NCBI RefSeq assembly: GCF_000226095.1 | Contig: NC_016472.1 | Coordinates: forward strand, 7,378,001 to 7,442,000 | DNA length: 64,000 nt | Source: Thermothelomyces thermophilus ATCC 42464 | Taxonomy: Eukaryota; Ascomycota; Sordariomycetes; Sordariales; Chaetomiaceae | Reading direction: 5' to 3' | Part shown: positions 58,233-64,000 of the stretch, piece by piece | Position numbering within the stretch: position 1 is the stretch's first letter | Layout of the letters: each line of letters opens with the position of its first letter | The notes under the pieces: model-generated | Databases searched by the model: none | What the model saw: only the letters and a program-made list of their open reading frames with translations | What the model was told of the DNA's origin: nothing | Translations under genes and position numbers: made by a program

Positions 58233-61200
58233 TACCACATTTTCACACGCCCAACCCCCTGCGGCTTTTCAAGATGTCTCATATTACTTTACCACGCCAT
58301 CTTGCACATATCAAACAATCTTTTCAAAGCACACAGCACAGAATCACCCTTTGTGATACTACTATTCCTCTGCGTCGTTCCTTTTCTGCAAAGGAGGGGG
58401 GGGACGGAAGGTGATCTTGAATTGGTTTTTTCTTGCTTCCGAAAACTAGCCTTGGGAGACATCTAGCTTCATAGACGGCTTCGATGGCGTAGCCAAGGAG
58501 AAAACGGGCGAAAAAGGCACGCTACGTTTTTATATTTGCATTGGGAGCCTGGATTCGGTTGGGGACGGAAACGGCATTGGGATGCGGCGACGGCGGAAAC
58601 CTGGTTGAACTCGTTTGGCGAAGGTGGTTTGTTGTCCTGTGTACGATGATTGTGGGATTCTTTTTTTTCTATTCCCCGTTTTCTTTTCATGGTTTTCTTT
58701 GTTTATTGGTCCAGTTCTCGGTGTCCTGCCTCTGCGTGGGCACCGAGAATGGGAGTGGGATATCCTTTTAGGAGCATAATGGACGGAGCTATATTGGGAG
58801 AGAATTGGCCGGACTTGTCGACGCGTTTTCCCCGACATTGATGGGACTGCGCAAGCATGCGACTCTCGTCATCCTCTTTATGCCTGAGGCCCGTTTGCGT
58901 GGCAAACGGAGCTTGAACTGGCCCCTAGCACCTTCACCGGAAACGGTACCAATTGCGATGGAGGCGCTCGAGAATCACAGACGACCGCACGGGCGGACAG
59001 AACGAAACTGGTTATCCATTTCCGAGCTTTAGCGGCTAGCGCACTGCTACTTAGCCAAAGCACAGCTAGAAGCTTCAGTATTTGACGCAGTTCGGCCAAG
59101 CAGTCAGTTTGTGTTGGTTTCGCGATGAGTCGGTCCGCGGTTTTGCAACGATTGCGAATCCGGCCGGAGCTCCTTGTACTGAGGGCCAGCCAGTCGATGG
59201 GAGTTGTCATGAAGATCCGGGCCTCTTCTGGCTTCCGAGAAAGACGGGCTACGTGCAAGAGCCCGATGTTTGATTTCAGGGAGCCCCCAACTCGAACGCG
59301 TGGACCAGACCTTGTTTGATAACCCGGCCTTGACAGGCAGAACGTTTTCGCTTGCTGGTGCCTTTGACGCCGGAACGGGGCCAAGAGAAAACGGTGTCCC
59401 TTCCCTGATTTCCATGCCTCGAACGAGGGACGAAGTTTCGCTTTTCGTTTCGTTGCCGAGCGACCGGATCAGCCAATTGATGAGCCCTTTCCGTCAAAGA
59501 TCTGACGTGTTAGCCCAGACCCTCTTTCGCCTGCCCGACTCCGAATTGTCGCCGCCGCCCCTCCAACCCCCCTCCCCTTCCGTGTGAGTCATCGGGGATG
59601 TGGCGGACAACACCACAACGGCTAACGGGCTAACGATAGTCACCTGTTCCTGGTCAGTCCCTTCTCTCTTTGCCGTTTTCTCCTTGGATTATTTTCTATC
59701 TGCCCGTTTGTCTAAACCGTTTACCCCCCCTCCCCCCCGTTTTGTTGCCCTGTGCTACGGTGACCCCAAAGTTCGAGGTGAGTGATGCAAGTCGGCGCCC
59801 GGCCCCTGAGGGCTCATGGCGTGAAAGGAAGGATAAGCGGAAAAGGACAGAGCAATGACACGGCCGCTCGCTTTGTCTCACATGCTTCTTCATATTTACG
59901 CTTCTTGGTCAAAGGGCGGCTGGTAAGAAGCCCGCTATTTTTTTGTTGTTGTTGTTGTTGTTGTTACTTGAGCACGGCGGCAAGAAGCGGGTTGATGCAA
60001 AGACACACGATCCACGATTTACTGAACAGTTGGTGGATCTATCAGTCCTTGGTAGTCTCTTTTGCCTCCCTTCCCCAGGCATCTTTTTTTTTGCCCCCTT
60101 TGCCTCCCGTTCTTCGTTGCTGCCTGCGCCTTTCACAGGACATGATCGGGTAAGTGGGGTCCGGACTTCACAACGCCGAGCGTGAATGAGGTGCGGCCAG
60201 CTCGATCCGGTTGCTTAAAACATAACATGGGAGGGCCGGCGTGATGAATGCGGAAAAGACCAGTTACCTCGTAACTTGTCTCTGCTGCGTGGCCCATGAC
60301 GCGTTTTCGGGGCTGTACAGACCGATCTGCAGCGGTGTTGTGGTGGCACAGTGGAACTCGCCCCTCTCATCCTCTTGTTTTTTATCGTTCCCAACGAACG
60401 GAGGCAAGAAGTAGTTTTGGTGCTTTGCTTCACGTAGGTTTTTCACACGCCTCCATGTGTTGCCTCCGGAGGTACACATTTTGTGACGCGGTGCTGCAAT
60501 GTCACTCACTTCCACCAAGCAGCTGAACATGAAATGATTGCCTCGGTTTCCGGTTCTCCTTGTTGCCCCCCTCGCCGCTTCCATAGCTCAAGTATTCGAC
60601 GGACCTTGTGATGCTGGCTGCTCGTGGGGCCTTCCCTCAACGCAAGCACGATGGTGTCCTGGTCCCTCCATTACGGAGCACATCGAGGTGGGATATGGGA
60701 ATCAGTCTTCATCCCCCTCCCTCCTGTGCCTACCTAGCCGAGCGTCCCGAGACCGTTTGCTTATTATGCATTTACACCACACGGATGCCCTGGTCATTGG
60801 TCTCTTAGTCCCTCGCTGAAGGAGCCAAGAAGCTCGTGGCACGAGGGGCGTGATTACACGAGGTCAGATTGTTGGCATGACCATATTTCTCTCAATCCAC
60901 ACTCTCCTTCCTGATCGAGTGAAACTTTTCGCAAAAGGAAACGGGTTACATCATTGTCAGCGAAGGGAACCGCCTACTTCTCGCTGTTGCCACCTCTGAT
61001 TTTAGGTTTGAGCCAGGAGGGTAAAAGATCCATCCCATCCTTAAAACGTCAAATAAACGCTCTCCGTTGCGATGAAGACTTCCGTTTCGGCATAACTCGT
61101 ACTTGTACTACTTACCGTGGAAACTCCCAAGGGGTTGAATCTGTACAGGAAGAGCATCCCAAAGAGCATCCCACAAAGCATCCCACAAAGCATGACAGTG

Positions 61201-61772
61201 GATGGAACGCCTGGTCAACCCGAGAGAGGTCAAGATCGCGGAAAAGTCCAGTCGAGGCTGGTAGAGTCTAGCACCGGAAACACCGAGCTTGCTTAGTCAG
61301 CCACGGTGCCTCTCGCAGATAGAAAAACATCGGTATATGATGCACACAAGTCAAAACAGCGTGGCTCCCAATTTGCAAGTTCCCAGGAGGACCATCGATG
61401 AATAACCAAAGACAAGCGGTCTAGTAATCAAACTTCCCGGATCTAGTTCCATTGTAGTCTGTCATTCAGGTTAATGCCCAGGGGCAAAAGGGCTGTCCTG
61501 TAGTGAGCTGAGATAATAGCAAACAGAAAAGACGAAACAACAAGCCCCTGTTGTATAGAAACAGGACGCAATCTATCCCCAAACGCGAGGAGTTGGCATC
61601 CATCATCCCCTGAGAGCACGCCCACGCCGCGAACGCCAGTATATCCCATTACATGCCCCTTGCACCGGAGAAAGCCCCTCCTCCTTTTTCCCCGGAAGAA
61701 AAAAAATAAATGCTCTTTCCCCCCCCTTTTCTAACAAACCGACAGATGAGATTGAGAAGAAGAAAAAAAAGG
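58233..61772. other. 3.5-kb intergenic region between convergent genes
   Basis: No gene is supported. It includes a (TTG)n microsatellite (59944-59966), a TGAGTCAT site near 59586 and a 12-bp imperfect tandem repeat (61151-61194). Confidence 0.4.
61151..61194 (+). repeat. 12-bp imperfect tandem repeat
   Basis: About three and a half copies of a unit close to AGAGCATCCCAC / AAAGCATCCCAC, in an intergenic region. Confidence 0.8.
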
Positions 61773-63781
61773 TCATATTTTCCTGCTAAAAGGCCACTTC
61801 CTGGCCCGCGACTGCTGGGCGTTCTTCATCATGTTGATCCTCCTCAGCCGCTCGCGGTTGCTGGGATCCAGCAGCAGGCCGTCCGTGCCGTGCTCGCAGA
61901 GCCACTGATTCTGGGTGCGCAGGGCGCCCAGGCCGCCGCCGCTCATCTTGACCCGCTGCACCTTGCGGAGCTTCATCAGGCCGTACCAGCACACGACGAG
62001 GGAGAAGACGGTGGAGATGCCGGTCACGGCGCCAAAGCCCCAGTTGGTCTCCTCGATGAAGTTCTCGAGGTTCATGCCGTACAGTCCGGCCAGGAAGGTG
62101 CCCATGGCCAGCCCGAGGGTGCCGATGCTGAACTTGAGATCGAGCAGCATGAGAGAGTTGCGGTTGGCGTCCAGAATAGCTCGGATGCTGTTTTTGTTGT
62201 TAGTTTAGCAAGCCTTTTGTCAGCATTCTTCGCTCCCGTAGTCCTTCGAGGTATTCGCAAAAGCACGGAAAAAGGAGGAGGAGGAGGAGGAGGAGGAGGA
62301 GGAGGAGGAGGAGGAGGAACCCACATTTCTTCGGTATTTCTGATGCTCGACACAAGATTGCTCGCTTCCTGCACCACTTCGTCGCAAATCTTGTTGTAGG
62401 ACTCGAGAAGAAGCTCGACCTCGGTGTGATCGTCCTCGCCCCTGATTATGTCGTGCGTCTTTTCGGTCAGGTACATGGCGGCGAGGTCGTCGTCGGCCTC
62501 CAGGAGTTCTTCGAGAGCGTCGCGGACCAGCCTCGCCTTCTGCTCGAACGTGCTGACCCTCTTGGACAGGACCAGGAGGATCCTCAGCTTCTCGCGGTCA
62601 ATGTCGTCCTCGAGGTCGCTGAGGATGCGGATGACCGGGTCCCGGACGGACTCGAAGTCGGCCTCGAGCTCGGACGTGACCGACATCAGGACGGCCTCGA
62701 GGGCGCGGAACTCGTAGGGCAGGCTGTTCGCGCCGGCGACCTGCTTCTGCTGCAGCTTGCCCTGCAGGTCGTACATGAAGGCGGACTGGGGATAAGACGA
62801 GGTGGAGCCGTAGACATCGAACAGCAGGACGCGGTCGTGCTTGATCAGGACCTTCAGGTGGAGGAGGTTCAGCAGGATTGCGGACGGGCGGACGAGGATG
62901 TGGGGGAGGTTGGACGAGTCGATCTTGCGGAGATCGCGCGGGAGGAGGCCATACTGTCAAGCGACACGGTCAATAAACACGGATCTTTTTCTTTTCTTTT
63001 CTTTTCTTTTTTTCTTTTCTTTTTTTTCGTTTCTTTCTTCTTCTTCTTCTTTTCTCTGTCTTTTTCTTTCTTTTCTCTCTGTATTTAAAGAACTGGAGGG
63101 AAAAAAGGAAAGGAAAAAAAGGAAAAAGAAGAATAAGCCCAGGTGTGCCAGTGTATCGCGTACCTTGGCAATCAGCTCGCTCTTCTTGAGTTCGCCGTCT
63201 ACCATGATGACCTTCCCGTTCCCGTCCACCTCGGTACAGCGCAGCCTCGGGTCCAGCGCAGTCTTGGCGGTCAGCGACCTCCGCTGGAAGATCGACCCGG
63301 ATTCCTCCTCCAGCCGGACCCGGATGTCGCCCTCCTTGAGCGGCTCGCGCTCGCGCTCGCCCTGCTTCTTCGCGTCGGACCCAAACAGCCACTCCTGCCA
63401 CGACGACCTGCCCCCGTCCTCCCTGGGTGCCTGGTTCGACGAGGAATACCGCTGCGCACCCCCGTGCTGCCCTGCTTGCTGCTGCTGCTGTTCGTGGCTC
63501 GCCGAGGCGCGCTGCTGCTTGCTCAGCGACTTGGGGAGGATCGCGTCGAGGCCGAGAAAGGCGGCCTGCAGGGTGGGTTTGCGGCGGCCCGTCGGGATGC
63601 TCGGCAGCAGGGCGGTCGGCCTTGCTGCCCTCGCACAGGCGCAGACATGGCGGCGGGTAGTCGTCGACGACGATGAAGACAGGCGCGAGGCGCACTCGGT
63701 GAACCAGAGGCCCTCGGACTGGGCGCGTAGGAACCTGAGGAGCCTCCGCGATGGTACTGCTGGTTTCAATGCCGGAGGCAT
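61773..63781 (-). CDS. mrs2: Mitochondrial inner-membrane magnesium channel Mrs2 (CorA superfamily)
   Basis: Three exons on the minus strand: 63781-63164, 62953-62325 and 62187-61773, 553 residues. The N-terminus (MPPALKPAVPSRRLLRFLRA) is Arg/Ser-rich without acidic residues, fitting a mitochondrial presequence; a Gln-rich low-complexity part follows. The matrix domain includes GLLPRDLRKIDSS, PSAILLNLLHLKVLI and a long helical region (LEADFESVRDPVIRIL). Splicing of exon 3 restores NTEEIIRAILDANRNSLMLL. First membrane helix about 433-451, then the pore signature YGMN (GMN at 453-455), second helix about 463-487, and a basic matrix tail. Mrs2 forms pentameric magnesium channels into mitochondria. 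The introns carry unusual simple repeats. It converges with the cyclin gene. Confidence 0.94.
62273..62319 (+). repeat. (GAG)n microsatellite in mrs2 intron 2
   Basis: About fifteen perfect GAG triplets on the plus strand (CTC/TCC on the transcript), starting a few nt downstream of the 5' splice site of mrs2 intron 2. Confidence 0.95.
62954..63163 (-). other. mrs2 intron 1, low-complexity
   Basis: A 210-nt intron made almost wholly of TTTTC/TTC repeats (62987-63065) followed by a purine-rich A/G block (63087-63135), read on the plus strand. The two blocks are complementary in composition and could pair in the transcript. Confidence 0.7.
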
Positions 63782-64000
63782 TGCGCGGGAAGCAGGGTCC
63801 GGAGGGGAGGTGGGCTGGTCAATCCAATGTTTGCGCGCTGTTCACGGTGGTGGCCCGATCTCTTTTTTTTTTGGAGATGCGGTCCGGGCCAGAAGCCATC
63901 GTCGAAAGCGGGCGAGTCAAGTTGCAGCAGCAAAATTATTGCCAGGGGGTGTGGTTAGTGTAGTGCAGAACTAGTGTAGGCAACCCCCCCTTCCCTTCTG
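63782..64000. promoter_or_regulatory. Upstream region of mrs2
   Basis: Presumed promoter and leader of mrs2 up to the window edge. There is a short T run near 63862-63872; nothing else is recognised. Confidence 0.35.

Noticed and set aside
61710-63088. Long plus-strand frames across the mrs2 locus
   Set aside because: Antisense to Mrs2 exons that carry GMN and other conserved motifs; poly-Gly and Leu/Val runs come from repeats.
1-64000. tRNA genes, dispersed 5S rRNA genes and CRISPR arrays
   Set aside because: No B-box-like GGTTCRANTCC with a matching cloverleaf, no 5S core and no spaced direct repeats were found on reading; a dedicated scan was not possible.

Overview
The window is nuclear DNA of a filamentous ascomycete, most likely a Sordariomycete. 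The evidence is small GT-AG introns with CTAAC-type branch sites, GC-rich coding DNA, fungal-specific families (DASH Hsk3, DUF3176, Pho85-type cyclin, Mrs2) and one large AT-rich island with the TGG/CAG-to-TAG and CpA-to-TpA decay left by repeat-induced point mutation (RIP). The genus cannot be fixed from sequence alone.

Left euchromatic part (1-7987): a Dbf2/Sid2-type NDR kinase (minus), diverging from a Wbp11-like splicing factor (plus), then an intronless monocarboxylate-porter-like MFS transporter (plus).

Central island (7990-33698): one nested insertion, resolved to the base. A pogo/Fot1-like DNA transposon with 95/94-bp terminal inverted repeats and a TA target duplication is split by a Gypsy-type chromovirus (element 1, duplication CTCGG). 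Element 1 is split by a second copy (element 2, duplication CTAGT), and that by a third (element 3, duplication ATTAG). Once inner insertions are subtracted, the retroelements are 7608, 7554 and 7612 bp. All three lie in the same (minus) orientation, and RIP decay decreases from outside to inside. Three features of the family stand out: an 11-nt LTR/primer-site complementarity with a compensatory change between copies (Tf1-like self-priming), an antisense ORF with a Zn2Cys6-like cysteine pattern between pol and the 3' LTR, and exchange of that ORF together with U3 as one cassette between subfamilies.

Right euchromatic part (33701-64000): a PanE/ApbA-fold protein of the fungal Mug72 type (plus), a DUF3176 membrane protein (minus), the very small three-exon DASH subunit Hsk3 (plus), the RNase P/MRP-type protein Rpr2 (minus), the mRNA-export DECD-box helicase Sub2 with a 666-nt first intron (plus), a Pho85-type cyclin (plus) and the mitochondrial magnesium channel Mrs2 (minus). 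The genes are housekeeping genes with no sign of a cluster. Several sit as divergent pairs with short shared promoters (dbf2/wbp11, DUF3176/hsk3, rpr2/sub2). Long intergenic stretches, notably 49.7-56.1 kb and 33.7-37.7 kb, hold only simple repeats and short motifs. I saw no tRNA, 5S rRNA or CRISPR array.
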